This document shows positions 51,436 to 60,783 of a stretch of DNA of 64,000 nt, in pieces. How positions within the stretch are numbered: the first letter of the stretch is position 1; the number at the start of each line of letters is the position of its first letter. The translations under genes and the position numbers were made by a program. Under the pieces are notes generated by a model, which worked only from the letters and a program-made list of their open reading frames with translations, had not been told where the DNA came from and did no database searches. Source of the stretch: Agromyces sp. Soil535 (GTDB lineage: Bacteria; Actinomycetota; Actinomycetes; Actinomycetales; Microbacteriaceae); the NCBI RefSeq assembly GCF_001428255.1, contig NZ_LMRW01000023.1, forward strand, positions 62,309 through 126,308, given 5' to 3'.

Positions 51436-52248
51436 TCAGGCCTCCTGGCTCATTGAGTCGTACCAGCCGAGCCACCGTTCAACCCGGGTCTTCGCACCCT
51501 CGAACAAGAGGTCGGAATCGGTGCCGGTGAGCAGGAACGGCGCGAACCCCATGTCCAGATACTCGGCGAGCACGCGGGTGTCCGAGATGCCGCCGATCAT
51601 TCCGAGCTTCCCAGTCGACGCGACAGCCGACGCAACCTCCCGTGCAGCGCCCTTCACGCGAGGGTCGTCGTAGCGGCCGGGGATTCCGAGCTCTGCGGTG
51701 AGGTCGTTCGCCCCGATACCGACGATGTCGATGCCGTCGACGGCCGCGATGGCGGCGGCGTTCTCGATTCCGCGAGGCGACTCGAGCAGCACCTTGACGA
51801 TCGTGCCCCGGTCGACGACCGGCGCGAGCTCGATGGACCGCGTCGGTACCATTCCCAGTTGGGGCAACTGCGCCGTCTGCGAGCGATGACCGCGCGGTGG
51901 GAATCGGCACGCGCCGGCGAGGAGTTCGGCCTGCGCGGCGGTCTCGACCCGCGGCACGACGATGCCGTGCGCGCCGCCGTCGAGCAGTCGGCCGATCACC
52001 CCGTAGTCGTTCTCGGGAACCCGAGCGAATGCCGTCAGCCCGAGGTCGTCAGCCGTTGCGCAGAGCGTCGCCGCGGTGTCGATCGACATGGTCGAATGCT
52101 CCAGGTCGATCATGATCCCGTGGTGCCCGGTCGACTTCGCGATGCGGACCACGTCGGTGCTGCGGGAGATGCGGACGCCGAGCACGAGCTGCGGGCGCCC
52201 GGCGCGGAGCTCGGCGACCAGGCGCGGCTCACCTGCGGTCGACGCCAT
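51436..52248 (-). CDS. HpcH/HpaI-family aldolase (class II, citrate-lyase-type fold)
   Basis: This 270-residue enzyme belongs to the HpcH/HpaI family, which cleaves 4-hydroxy-2-oxo acids to pyruvate (or a keto acid) and an aldehyde using a divalent metal. It has the general-base region IMIDLEHSTM, ARVPENDYGVIGRLLDGGAHGIVVPRV and a metal-ligand stretch VLLESPRGIENA followed by GIGANDL. The ATG shares a base with the stop of malate synthase (TGATG). A product such as glyoxylate would feed the neighbouring malate synthase. Confidence 0.87.
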   Translation of the reverse strand: MASTAGEPRLVAELRAGRPQLVLGVRISRSTDVVRIAKSTGHHGIMIDLEHSTMSIDTAATLCATADDLGLTAFARVPENDYGVIGRLLDGGAHGIVVPRVETAAQAELLAGACRFPPRGHRSQTAQLPQLGMVPTRSIELAPVVDRGTIVKVLLESPRGIENAAAIAAVDGIDIVGIGANDLTAELGIPGRYDDPRVKGAAREVASAVASTGKLGMIGGISDTRVLAEYLDMGFAPFLLTGTDSDLLFEGAKTRVERWLGWYDSMSQEA

Positions 52249-54425
52249 CACGATGCCGCCTTCGCCCGGCGCCGATAACCGTGCAGCACCGGCTCGGTAT
52301 AGCCATTCGGCCGCTCGGCCGCTTCCAGGATGAGATCCCGGGCCGCACGGTACGCGAGGGTGGGTGCCTCGGAGCTGCCGAGCGAGCGGTATGCCGGGTC
52401 GTCCGCATTCTGTGCGTCGACTCGTGGCGCGATCCGATCCATGCTTGCGGTCACGTCGTCCCGATCGATCAGGCCGTGCTCGAGCCAGTTCCTGAGCAGC
52501 TGGCTCGAGATCCGCAGGGTTGCCCGGTCCTCCATCAGCGCGGTGTCCGAGAGGTCGGGGACCTTGGAGCATCCGATGCCCTGGTCGATCCACCGCACGA
52601 CGTAGCCGAGGATGGACTGCACGTTGTCGTTCAGCTCGGCCAGTCGCTCGTCTGCGGTGTAGGTATCGGCGACGGCGATCGGGGGTTCGAGAATCGGGCG
52701 GATGCCTCGGCGTGCCCGCCCGGCGAGTTCACGCTGCACCGCGGCGACATCCGTTCGGTGGTAATGCGTCGCGTGAAGCGTGGCCGCCGTCGGTGACGGA
52801 ACCCAGGCGGTGCTGGCGCCGGCGCGAAGCTGGGCGGCCTTCTGATCGAGCATCGCGGCCATGAGGTCGGGCATCGCCCACATCCCCTTGCCGATCTGCG
52901 CACGACCGCCGAACCCCGCCGCGAGGCCGACATCGACGTTGTGGTCCTCATAGGCGGAGATGAACGGGTGGGTTCGCAGTTGCGCCTTGCGGGGGAACGG
53001 GCCGGCGACGGAGGACGTGTGGATCTCGTCGCCAGTTCGGTCGAGGAATCCGGTGTTGATGAAGACGACGCGGTCGCGCGCCACGGCGACGCATGCGGCG
53101 AGGTTGAGAGTGGTTCGTCGTTCCTCGTCCATGATGCCGAGCTTGAGGGTGCGTTCGGGGAGTCCGAACACCCGCTCGACCGCGGCGAACAGGTCGACGG
53201 TCAGGGCAACTTCGTCGGGGCCGTGCATCTTGGGCTTGACGATGTACATCGACCCAGTCCGTGAGTTCCGCAGTCTTGACCGGGCGTGCAGGTCGGGGAG
53301 CGCGGCCGCCACGGTGATCATCGCGTCGAGCACGCCTTCCGGGATCGGCCTGCCGTCGGGGTCGAGCACCGCGTCGATGAACATCGCGTGCCCGACGTGG
53401 CGGATGAACTGCAGTGACCGGCCGGGCAGGACCGCGGGCTCCCCGTCGGCCCCAGTGTGCGGGCGGTCGGGCTCGAGCACCCGCATGAACCTGTGCCCGT
53501 CCTTCTGGACGGCGGCTTCGAGCGTGCCGGTCATGAGCCCCAGCCAGTGGCGGTACGCGCCTACCTTGTCGGCGGCGTCGACCGCGGATGCCGCGTCCTC
53601 GAGGTCCATGATCGTCGTGACCGCGGACTCCAGCACGACATCGCGCACGCCCGCGGCATCGGAAGCGCCGATCGGGTCCTCACGGTCGATGAGGATCTCG
53701 AGATGCAGCCCGCGGTTGGCCAGCAGGATCGCGGTGGGGGTCGCGGGGTCTCCGCGATAGCCGACGAACTGGTGTGGAGCGCGCAGCGCCGTGGTGGGGC
53801 CGTCGGGGAGTGAGACGTGCAGCGTGGAGTCGACCACCGCGTAGGCGGTCGCGTCGGCGTGGGATCCGCGCTCCAACGGGGCTGCGTCGTCGAGGAGGCG
53901 ACGGGCCCAGGCGATCACGGCCGCACCGCGGGCGGGATTGAACGACGAACCGGGTGCGAGGGTTCCCTCGCGTGGGATCGCGTCGGTGCCGTACAGCGCG
54001 TCGTAGAGGGAGCCCCACCGTGCGTTCGCGGCATTCGCCGCGAAGCGGTCGTTCGTGAGCGGCACCACCAGTTGCGGGCCGGCGATCTTCGAGATCTCCT
54101 CGTCGACGCGGTTCGCGGGGATCCGGGTGTCGGCGGCATCCGGCTCGGGCAGGAGGTACCCGATCTCCTCCAGGAACTCGACGTAGCCGTCCAGATCGGC
54201 GATCGGGCCTGGGTGCTTGCGATGCCATCCATCGAGCTGCGCCTGAAGGGCATCACGGTGCTGGAGCGCGGCTTCGATCCGCGGCCGGAACTCCGCGACG
54301 ACGTTGGCGGTACCGGTCCAGAACGTGTCGGGGTCGATGCCGGCGGCGGGCAGCAGTTCGTCGGAGACGAAGTCGTCGAGTCGCGCGTCGACGCTGAGTC
54401 CGGCTCGGATGCGGTGTTCGATCAT
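52248..54425 (-). CDS. glcB: Malate synthase G
   Basis: Malate synthase G condenses glyoxylate with acetyl-CoA to malate. The protein has 725 residues, normal for the G isoform. Family segments are [45 protein letters not shown] (catalytic acid and Arg region) and, near the C-terminus, the [18 protein letters not shown] stretch with the catalytic Asp/Glu surroundings. It lies inside the ten-gene operon, with no isocitrate lyase nearby, so it probably consumes glyoxylate made by this pathway rather than serving the glyoxylate shunt. Confidence 0.94.
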   Translation of the reverse strand: MIEHRIRAGLSVDARLDDFVSDELLPAAGIDPDTFWTGTANVVAEFRPRIEAALQHRDALQAQLDGWHRKHPGPIADLDGYVEFLEEIGYLLPEPDAADTRIPANRVDEEISKIAGPQLVVPLTNDRFAANAANARWGSLYDALYGTDAIPREGTLAPGSSFNPARGAAVIAWARRLLDDAAPLERGSHADATAYAVVDSTLHVSLPDGPTTALRAPHQFVGYRGDPATPTAILLANRGLHLEILIDREDPIGASDAAGVRDVVLESAVTTIMDLEDAASAVDAADKVGAYRHWLGLMTGTLEAAVQKDGHRFMRVLEPDRPHTGADGEPAVLPGRSLQFIRHVGHAMFIDAVLDPDGRPIPEGVLDAMITVAAALPDLHARSRLRNSRTGSMYIVKPKMHGPDEVALTVDLFAAVERVFGLPERTLKLGIMDEERRTTLNLAACVAVARDRVVFINTGFLDRTGDEIHTSSVAGPFPRKAQLRTHPFISAYEDHNVDVGLAAGFGGRAQIGKGMWAMPDLMAAMLDQKAAQLRAGASTAWVPSPTAATLHATHYHRTDVAAVQRELAGRARRGIRPILEPPIAVADTYTADERLAELNDNVQSILGYVVRWIDQGIGCSKVPDLSDTALMEDRATLRISSQLLRNWLEHGLIDRDDVTASMDRIAPRVDAQNADDPAYRSLGSSEAPTLAYRAARDLILEAAERPNGYTEPVLHGYRRRAKAAS

Positions 54426-55159
54426 CAGTGCTCCTCGGTGGTGGATGCGGCGTGACCACCCAGGAACACGGCGCGCAGGCCAGGGTCATCGAGGAGGCGG
54501 TCGGCGGGGCCGCTGGCGACGAAGCGCCCGCTTTCCATGATCACGCCGGTCGCGGCGAGCGAGAGGCCGAACCGGACGTTCTGCTCCACGAGCACGACGG
54601 TCGTCCCCGCTTCAACGAGCGCGCGGACTGAGCCCGCGAGCGTCTCCCGGGATTTGGGGTCAAGCCCGATCGAGGGTTCGTCGAGGAGGACGACTCGGGG
54701 GCGACTCATCAACGCCCTGGCGAACTCGACCATCCGGCGCTGTCCGCCGGAGAGCAGGCCGGCATGCGCCGATGCCCGCTCTCGGATGATCGGGAACATC
54801 ACGGCCAGTTCGTCGAACCGCTGGCGGGCTGCGCGCCCGCGGATCCGTATGGCGTGACCGCCGAGCAGGATGTTCTCCCGAACGGTCATTCCCGGAAACA
54901 GCGCATTCGTCTGGGGGATCATCACGACTCCGCGGCGGATCGCGGCTGCCGGCCCGATGCCGGTGACCTGCTCGCCGTCGATCTCGATGGTGCCGGACAC
55001 CGGCCGGAGGTCATCGCAGATGACCTTGAGCATGGTGGATTTTCCGGCGCCGTTGGGTCCGACGATGCAGGTCGCTCGGCCCGCTTCAACGGTGAGCGAC
55101 ACATCGCGGAGGACCAGGCCGCCGCCGTAGCCCGCGCTGACGCTGTTCATTCGGATCAC
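54425..55159 (-). CDS. livF: Branched-chain-amino-acid-type ABC transporter ATPase LivF
   Basis: This 244-residue ATPase of the HAAT importer family has Walker [10 protein letters not shown], signature [11 protein letters not shown] and Walker [14 protein letters not shown]. The start is a GTG that overlaps the stop of the permease-ATPase fusion by four bases (GTGA); an ATG three codons later is possible. Its stop shares a base with the glcB start, which ties transport to central metabolism. The imported compound is probably the substrate of the operon, not leucine. Confidence 0.9.
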   Translation of the reverse strand: MIRMNSVSAGYGGGLVLRDVSLTVEAGRATCIVGPNGAGKSTMLKVICDDLRPVSGTIEIDGEQVTGIGPAAAIRRGVVMIPQTNALFPGMTVRENILLGGHAIRIRGRAARQRFDELAVMFPIIRERASAHAGLLSGGQRRMVEFARALMSRPRVVLLDEPSIGLDPKSRETLAGSVRALVEAGTTVVLVEQNVRFGLSLAATGVIMESGRFVASGPADRLLDDPGLRAVFLGGHAASTTEEH

Positions 55160-57021
55160 TTCGCACCCCCGGTCACGGGTTCGGAATCCCCGAGGTATGC
55201 GTCGAGCACCACCGGGTTGGAACGGATGTCGTCTGGAGAGCCGCTGGCGATGAGTCGTCCGGCGGCAAGGACATGCACCACGTCGGCGCATCCGAGCACG
55301 AAGGGCATGTTGTGCTCGACGATCAGGACGGTCTTGCCGGCATCGCGCAGCGCGAGGATGATCTCGGTCATCCGATCGATGAGGGCCGGGTTGATGCCGC
55401 TGGCGGGCTCGTCAAGCAGCACCAGGTCGGGGTCGAGCACGAGGACCTGGGCGAGTTCGACGAGCTTCTGCTGGCCGTAGGAGAGATCGCCGGCGCGCAC
55501 GTCGAGGTACCGCGTGAGCCCGACGAGGGCGATCGCGGCCTCGGCTCGTTCCCGTTCGACACCGGACATGGCCGGACTCGCCAGACGTGACCAGCGGAAC
55601 TCGCGGAGCGGGGCGACGAGGTTCTCCCGGACCGTGAGCGCGGGGAACAAGCGGGTCGACTGGAAGGTGCGGCCGACGCCTCGATACGCGTGCTCCCAGC
55701 GGGAGAGGCCGTCGATGCGCTCGCCGTTCAGTCTCACGGTGCCGTCGTCGGCGCGCTGGCTCCCGTCGATCACGTTGAACGCGGTGGTCTTTCCCGAGCC
55801 GTTGGGGCCGATCAAGGCTGTGATCGAGCCGCGGGGTACGGCGAAGGAGCACCCGTCCAACGCGGTGACGCCGCCGTAGCGTTTCGAGAGGCCTGCGACG
55901 ACGAGGATGTCTGGCGACCGGTCGTGGGTCCGGCCGTGGTCCGAGGTCGCCAGCCTGCGAAGGGCCTCACCGATCGGGAGCGTCTCTTCGTCGTCGAAGC
56001 GCCGCCCGGTCAGTGCGTCGTCGGTGCGCTGACGAAGTCTCCCGAGCAGGCCACCGATCGTGGGGATGATTCCCCGCGGCAGGAGCAGGATGACGGCGAG
56101 AAGGATGGCGCCGAAGATCACGAGCTTCCATGCGCCGCCGTCGGCCCCCCCGACCAGTGAGTTGGTGAGCTGCGAGAGCGGTTCGACGATGGCCGCCCCC
56201 AGGAGTGGTCCGACGATCGTGCCGCGGCCGCCGAGGAGCACGGCGAGCACGATCTGCATGCTCACCGCGATCAGGAACATTCCGCGTGGCTCGACGAAGC
56301 CGATGTAGTACGCGTAGATGCCGCCGGCGAGCCCCACCGGCACGCCGCTCAGGACGAGCGCGATGAGCTTGTAGCGAGAGGTCGGGATGCCCACCGAGGC
56401 GGCTTTGTCCTCATCCTCGCGGATGCTCAGCAGTCCCGCTCCGAACTTGGATCGACGGATCACGATCACAAGCGCGACCGTGAGCACCAGCAGTGCCAGT
56501 GTGCCGAAGTAGTACGGCCAGAGCTGGTACTCGGGGTCCACCCTCAGGAACGGCATGACCAGCCCATGGTTGCCGTTGGTGATGGCGGTCAGGTTCATCG
56601 CGAGCACTTTGAGGAGCTCGAGCGCGGCGAAGGTGACGATGATGTATGCGTGCCCGCGGGCGCGCCGTGTGGCGAGTGCGAAGCATCCGGCCAGGAGCGC
56701 GGAGGTGACCGCCGAGGCGGCGATTCCCGCCCACCATGGCATGCCGAGTTGGACGACGAGGACCGCTGTCGTGTACGCGCCGACGCCGAGGAAGGCGCTG
56801 TGGCCGAGGGAGATGTATCCGGTGAATCCGCCCATCACGTTCCAGGTCGAGGCCATGATGGCCAGCAGCATGATCAGGATGAGCACGTTCTGGATGTAGA
56901 GGTCGCTCCAGGTGAGTGGGCCGATGGCGAGGAGGACGATGACGAGCGCGGCGCCGGCGATGGCGATCCAGTGGCGGCGGGGCGTGGCGTTCGTCGGCGG
57001 GGTGGCGGTTGCGATGCTCAT
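55156..57021 (-). CDS. LivM-LivG fusion: ABC transporter permease joined to an ATPase
   Basis: This 621-residue protein joins a LivM-type permease (residues 1 to about 350, with GYISLGHSAFLGVGAYTTAV) to a LivG-type ATPase (from about 375: Walker A GPNGSGKTT, signature LSYGQQK, Walker B LVLLDEPASGINP). LivM-LivG fusions are known in several bacteria. The ATG overlaps the livH stop by four bases. The linker (about 350-375) is Arg/Asp-rich. Together with LivH, LivF and LivK this makes a complete importer. Confidence 0.92.
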   Translation of the reverse strand: MSIATATPPTNATPRRHWIAIAGAALVIVLLAIGPLTWSDLYIQNVLILIMLLAIMASTWNVMGGFTGYISLGHSAFLGVGAYTTAVLVVQLGMPWWAGIAASAVTSALLAGCFALATRRARGHAYIIVTFAALELLKVLAMNLTAITNGNHGLVMPFLRVDPEYQLWPYYFGTLALLVLTVALVIVIRRSKFGAGLLSIREDEDKAASVGIPTSRYKLIALVLSGVPVGLAGGIYAYYIGFVEPRGMFLIAVSMQIVLAVLLGGRGTIVGPLLGAAIVEPLSQLTNSLVGGADGGAWKLVIFGAILLAVILLLPRGIIPTIGGLLGRLRQRTDDALTGRRFDDEETLPIGEALRRLATSDHGRTHDRSPDILVVAGLSKRYGGVTALDGCSFAVPRGSITALIGPNGSGKTTAFNVIDGSQRADDGTVRLNGERIDGLSRWEHAYRGVGRTFQSTRLFPALTVRENLVAPLREFRWSRLASPAMSGVERERAEAAIALVGLTRYLDVRAGDLSYGQQKLVELAQVLVLDPDLVLLDEPASGINPALIDRMTEIILALRDAGKTVLIVEHNMPFVLGCADVVHVLAAGRLIASGSPDDIRSNPVVLDAYLGDSEPVTGGAK

Positions 57022-57902
57022 GCGTGGATCACGTCCGTTCGACCGCGCTGACCCAGGATGCCGGTCGGGCGGACCATGAGCACCACGATGATCACCAGGT
57101 AAGGTACGACGACGGTCCAGCTGAGGGAGACGTACGTCGTGATGAAGGTCTCGAGGATCCCGAGGATCAGTGCTGCGATGAATGTGCCGGCGAGGCTGCC
57201 GAGGCCGCCGAGCACGACGATGGCGAGTCCTCGGCCGAGCCACTGCGCCCACGCGTCGGGACTGAGCGGATAGATCAGGCTCACCAGGGCGCCGCCGGCG
57301 CCGGCGGTGGCCGCGCCGATCGTGTACGTCAGCGCGTTGATCCGGCCGACTTCGATTCCGACGAAGCGTGCGCCCGCCGGGTTGGCGGCTGCTGCCCGGA
57401 TCGCCCGTCCGAGCCCGGTGCGCAGGAGCAGCAGGAGCAGCGCCACGAGCACGAGGACCGCCACGATCGCCGCGTAGAGCTGCGCCTCCGGAATGTTCAA
57501 TTCACCGATCGTGAACGAGGCCCGTGTGTATGGCACCGCGACCGTGAGCGGGGTGTTGCCCCAGATGAGCGCGAAGGCACCCTGGCTGGCGATCATGAGG
57601 GCGAACGTGGCCATCATGGTCCCTCCCTCGCCGCCCGGCATCGCCGGGCGGATGAAGGCCAGGTAGAGCAGGCCGCCGAGTGCCCCCACGGTGATGGCTG
57701 ACAGCGGCACGCTCGCGATCGGGTCGAGCCCGATGGATGACCAGAGGGTGTAGGTCACGTACCCGCCGGCAATGAGCAGGGAGCCGTGGACGAGGTTCAC
57801 GATCCGCAGCACCCCGTAGGTGAGTGACAGGCCGGACGAGGCGAGCGCGTAGACGCTGCCGAGGAGTACGCCGAAGACCAGCGTCTGGAGCAAGAGACCC
57901 AT
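57018..57902 (-). CDS. livH: Branched-chain-amino-acid-type ABC transporter permease LivH
   Basis: This 294-residue permease has the LivH opening (GLLLQTLVFGVLLGSVYALASSGLSLTYGVLRIVNLVHGS) and the cytoplasmic loop GRAIRAAAANPAGARFVGIEV that contacts the ATPase. The ATG at 57902 follows GAAGAAG; the 21-codon upstream extension is polar and not family-like. It lies ten bases after the binding-protein gene. Confidence 0.92.
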   Translation of the reverse strand: MGLLLQTLVFGVLLGSVYALASSGLSLTYGVLRIVNLVHGSLLIAGGYVTYTLWSSIGLDPIASVPLSAITVGALGGLLYLAFIRPAMPGGEGGTMMATFALMIASQGAFALIWGNTPLTVAVPYTRASFTIGELNIPEAQLYAAIVAVLVLVALLLLLLRTGLGRAIRAAAANPAGARFVGIEVGRINALTYTIGAATAGAGGALVSLIYPLSPDAWAQWLGRGLAIVVLGGLGSLAGTFIAALILGILETFITTYVSLSWTVVVPYLVIIVVLMVRPTGILGQRGRTDVIHA

Positions 57903-57912
57903 GGGAGCTTCT

Positions 57913-59151
57913 TCATCCCACCCATGCGGGCTTCGGGTAGACGACGCTCGAGGTCTCGGCGGCATCCTCCGGCAGCACGATCACGAGTCGGCCGTCTTGC
58001 CACTGAGCGAGCGACAGGGAGCCCTGCGGAACGCCTCGTTCGTCCCAGGACATCGGTCCGGCGATGGTCTCGACGGTGTTGGCGTGCAGCCACTCGGCGA
58101 TGCCGTCCTGGTCGATCTCGCCGACCGCTTCGACCGCGGTCTGCAGGATCTGTGCGGCGGCGAACGACGACGATGCGTCATCGTTCGGCGTGGTGCCGTA
58201 CTTCGTCTCGTACGCCTCGACGAACTCCTGGCTGCCCGGGAACTGGGCGCTCGGCGTCCAGCTCACCGGGGTGAAGATCCCCTCGGTGTTCTCCGCGCCG
58301 ATCGAATCGGGGTAGTTGACCGTGTCCGTCGGCGCGTTGGTCTGGAACAGCACCTCTGGGGTGAAGCCGACCCGCTGCAGGGCCTGCACGAGCGAGGCGC
58401 CGTCTTCGGCGACTGCGCCGTGGATCAGTACCTGCGGTGCCGCTCTGCCGATGGCGTCGGCGACCGCGTCGAACGAGGTCTGCTCGACCGGGTAGGAGTC
58501 GTCGTAGACCGTTTCGACTCCCAGTGCCTCGAGTCCGTCCTGGATTCCCTGGACGGCCGGCTCGGTGTTCGGGTCGGTCTGCGTCAGGAATGCCGCGGTG
58601 GCCGGTCGCTCGTCTTCGGGCAGCGACTCGACCCACTCGAGGAACCGGTCGGGCAGTGTCTCCGAGGTGCCGGGCTGCGCGAAGAACAGACGTGTGAAGC
58701 CCTGCTCGAAGATCTCCTGTGCGCCGCCGGACGGCTCGACGTAGACCATGCCGTTCCGCTCCGCGACCGCGGAGGCGGGGAGGTTCAGGGCCGATGAGAA
58801 TGTGCCGAGTAGGAGGTCGACCCGATCTTGACTGATCAGGCGGGTGTAGTTGGATACCACCTGGTCTTGATCGAATCCGTCGTCGAGTACGACGAGTTCG
58901 ACCGGCCGTCCGAGAAGACCGCCGCTTTCGTTGACCTGTTCCGCCCAGAGCTCGTAGCCGTTGTAGCCGGGGCCGGATCGATCGGCGACCGGGCCGGTCA
59001 GGGGCAGCGAAGCACCGATGCGGATCGGGTCATCGGTGTCCGACTCGTTGCCGCTTGCTCCAGCTGTGCAGCCGGCGAGGACTGCTGCGGCCGCAAGAGC
59101 TGTGGTTCCGGCCAGGATTCGGGCGCTGGTGCGCCGGTGGTGCAGGGACAT
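57913..59151 (-). CDS. livK: Substrate-binding lipoprotein of the LivK type
   Basis: This is the receptor of the importer: 412 residues with a lipobox LAGC (Cys28) behind a Leu/Ala-rich core, then a type I periplasmic-binding fold (IRIGASLPLTGPVADRSG, NGYELWAEQVNESGGLLGRPV). The ATG at 59151 follows GGAGAG; a longer frame upstream enters the promoter. It is the first gene of the ten-gene operon. The ligand is unknown. HAAT receptors near aromatic or organic-acid genes often bind those compounds. Confidence 0.9.
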   Translation of the reverse strand: MSLHHRRTSARILAGTTALAAAAVLAGCTAGASGNESDTDDPIRIGASLPLTGPVADRSGPGYNGYELWAEQVNESGGLLGRPVELVVLDDGFDQDQVVSNYTRLISQDRVDLLLGTFSSALNLPASAVAERNGMVYVEPSGGAQEIFEQGFTRLFFAQPGTSETLPDRFLEWVESLPEDERPATAAFLTQTDPNTEPAVQGIQDGLEALGVETVYDDSYPVEQTSFDAVADAIGRAAPQVLIHGAVAEDGASLVQALQRVGFTPEVLFQTNAPTDTVNYPDSIGAENTEGIFTPVSWTPSAQFPGSQEFVEAYETKYGTTPNDDASSSFAAAQILQTAVEAVGEIDQDGIAEWLHANTVETIAGPMSWDERGVPQGSLSLAQWQDGRLVIVLPEDAAETSSVVYPKPAWVG

Positions 59152-59185
59152 GTGCTCTCCTTCGTCGTTGAAAGGTGCCAGCGGT

Positions 59186-59214
59186 ATTCTACTGATATAT
59201 GTGTAAGATAGCAA
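59186..59214 (-). promoter_or_regulatory. Sigma-A-like promoter of the ten-gene livK operon
   Basis: On the minus strand TTGCTA (-35, 59209-59214) and TAGAAT (-10, 59186-59191) are 17 bp apart in an AT-rich patch that stands out from its GC-rich surroundings. It lies 35 bp upstream of the livK ATG. The spacer contains a partial inverted repeat around ATATATGTGTAAGATA that could serve the GntR protein. Confidence 0.55.
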
Positions 59215-59313
59215 TGTCGGAGCAGGTGCGGCATACTCGACCTACTGTCGAGCTGGCGTCTGATGCCGTTCGAATCCAGATCGTGAGCGTGCGCTGACCC
59301 GGAGGCCGCCGAG

Positions 59314-60330
59314 ATGAACATCCCCACCCTGATGACGAAGGTTGCCGCGCTGAGTGGACATCCCGTGCCGGTCTCGAAACAGCCTGCGCCGTACGACGCC
59401 GAGGACTGCGTCGTGATCGCCGCGAATGCCGCCGGTCAGATCGGCCGGGTCCGAGGGCTGCGGGAGATCCGGAATCGCGCGTTCGTCAGCTATGAGGGGG
59501 CCGGGAAGGGTGGCGCCCCGCTGGTGCTGCGGATGGACATCATTGTTCCCGAGACGCCGGGTCCGCACCCACTCGTGGTCTTCGTCCCGGGAGGTGGATT
59601 CGTCAGGTCGCCCAAGGCAGCCGGTCGGCGGATGCGCCGCGTGCTCGCCGCCGCCGGCTACGTGGTCGCGAGCATCGAGTACCGCACTACCCGGCACGGG
59701 GCCACCTACCTGGACGGACTGGCGGACGTCAGGGCCGCCGTTCGGTTCTTGCGGGCGAACGCCGACGAGTATCGCATCGATCCCACGCGGGTGGCGCTCT
59801 GGGGTGAATCCGCGGGCGGGTACCTCGTCGCGCTGGCCGGAGCCACCAACGGCGATCGCCGGTTCGATCCGGATGGCAACGCCGAGGTCCAGGCGATCAT
59901 CGACAAGTTCGGCGGGTCCGACCTGCGTCGACTCGCCGACGGATTCGACCGGGCGACGATCGACGCCGTCTACGCCCCCGGGAACGCGATCGCCCGATAC
60001 GTGCACGGACCCGGGGCCGTGACCCTCGATGACGACTCGGAAGCGGTGATCGCCGCCGACCCCGCGACGCACGTGAATCCGTCGACACCGCCGTTCCTCA
60101 TCTTCCACGGCAGCGACGATCGAATCATCTCGCCGGTGCAGACCGCACTGCTGCACCAGGCCCTCCTGCGGGCTGGAGTCAACAGCACCCGGTACGTCGT
60201 CACGGGCGCCGGGCATGGGGACCTGGCGGTCAAAGGCGGGGAGGAGAAGTTCTGGACGACCGCATCGATGCTGAAGATCATGACGGACTTCCTCGCCCAA
60301 AGCTTCACCGTCCACGGTCGGGGCGTGTAA
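59314..60330 (+). CDS. Alpha/beta hydrolase (carboxylesterase/lipase-like)
   Basis: This 338-residue esterase-type enzyme has the nucleophile motif GESAGG, an oxyanion PGGGF in place of the usual HGGG(F/W), Asp in HGSDDR and His in GAGHGD. There is no signal peptide, so it is cytoplasmic. The ATG follows CCGGAGG. It is divergent from the livK operon, so it may release the pathway substrate from an ester or lactone. It is the last intact gene before the right repeat. Confidence 0.85.
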   Translation: MNIPTLMTKVAALSGHPVPVSKQPAPYDAEDCVVIAANAAGQIGRVRGLREIRNRAFVSYEGAGKGGAPLVLRMDIIVPETPGPHPLVVFVPGGGFVRSPKAAGRRMRRVLAAAGYVVASIEYRTTRHGATYLDGLADVRAAVRFLRANADEYRIDPTRVALWGESAGGYLVALAGATNGDRRFDPDGNAEVQAIIDKFGGSDLRRLADGFDRATIDAVYAPGNAIARYVHGPGAVTLDDDSEAVIAADPATHVNPSTPPFLIFHGSDDRIISPVQTALLHQALLRAGVNSTRYVVTGAGHGDLAVKGGEEKFWTTASMLKIMTDFLAQSFTVHGRGV

Positions 60331-60570
60331 CGCAGGCGTCGGCAGCGCGATCGATGCTGCGGCTGACAGCGAACGGATCAGAGTCACACGCTCGCTGCCT
60401 GTATAGCTCGACGACGATGCCAGTGGTTGACCTCGCTGGATGAATCGCGCCCAGGTCGACACGCTGCGCCGCTACGTCGAGGCCGTCGGCGGGCTCCTCC
60501 GCATCGAGGTCGGACTCGGCGACGAACGTATCCAGATCGCCTGACGGAGGGCTGGCCGGCCCGGTCGGTG
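60331..60570. other. Stretch between the esterase gene and the right repeat
   Basis: About 240 bases hold no complete gene. The only coding-like piece is the XRE-type tail at 60440-60544. No hairpin is evident after the esterase stop. The right direct repeat begins at 60571. Confidence 0.4.
60440..60544 (+). pseudogene. C-terminal remnant of an XRE/HigA-type antitoxin
   Basis: An ATG-led 34-codon frame reads VDTLRRYVEAVGGLLRI and ends with ERIQIA and a stop. The segment TLRRYVEAxGGxLxIxxxxGDExIxI is the typical end of HTH antitoxins that pair with a RelE-type toxin. The DNA-binding domain and the toxin are missing. It ends 26 bases before the right direct repeat. Confidence 0.45.
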
Positions 60571-60783
60571 ACTTGATTCGCGCACGTCTATCCAACACTT
60601 TTGACCCGAGGCGCCTCGAGCACGGTCGAGGTCACCGGGCAACATCGAGACTCGACAGTGACGATCGTGACAAGGAACTCCTGATCACGTCGATACTGTT
60701 CGAGGCATCCCGGGCCAGGCCGACACGGCGAGTCCGGGCCGAGGAGTTCCATCGGTCACGGGTTCAAGTCCCGTCCGCCCTAC
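60571..60783 (+). repeat. Long direct repeat, right copy, ending in a tRNA 3' part
   Basis: This is the partner of 111-323 with a constant offset of 60,460 bases. The left end (ACTTGAT, CGCGCACGT, CAACACTTTTGA) and the 44-bp right end are strongly conserved, while the middle has drifted. The right end carries the tRNA 3' fragment. As a pair the copies delimit the accessory island. Confidence 0.7.
60740..60783 (+). pseudogene. tRNA 3' fragment, right copy
   Basis: The 44 bases differ from 280-323 at one position only (GAGGAGTTCC against GAGGAGATCC) and include the complete T arm and acceptor strand. No D arm or anticodon precedes it. On the minus strand it supplies the last residues (RADGT) and the stop codon of the DUF4062-STAND gene. 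Confidence 0.75.
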
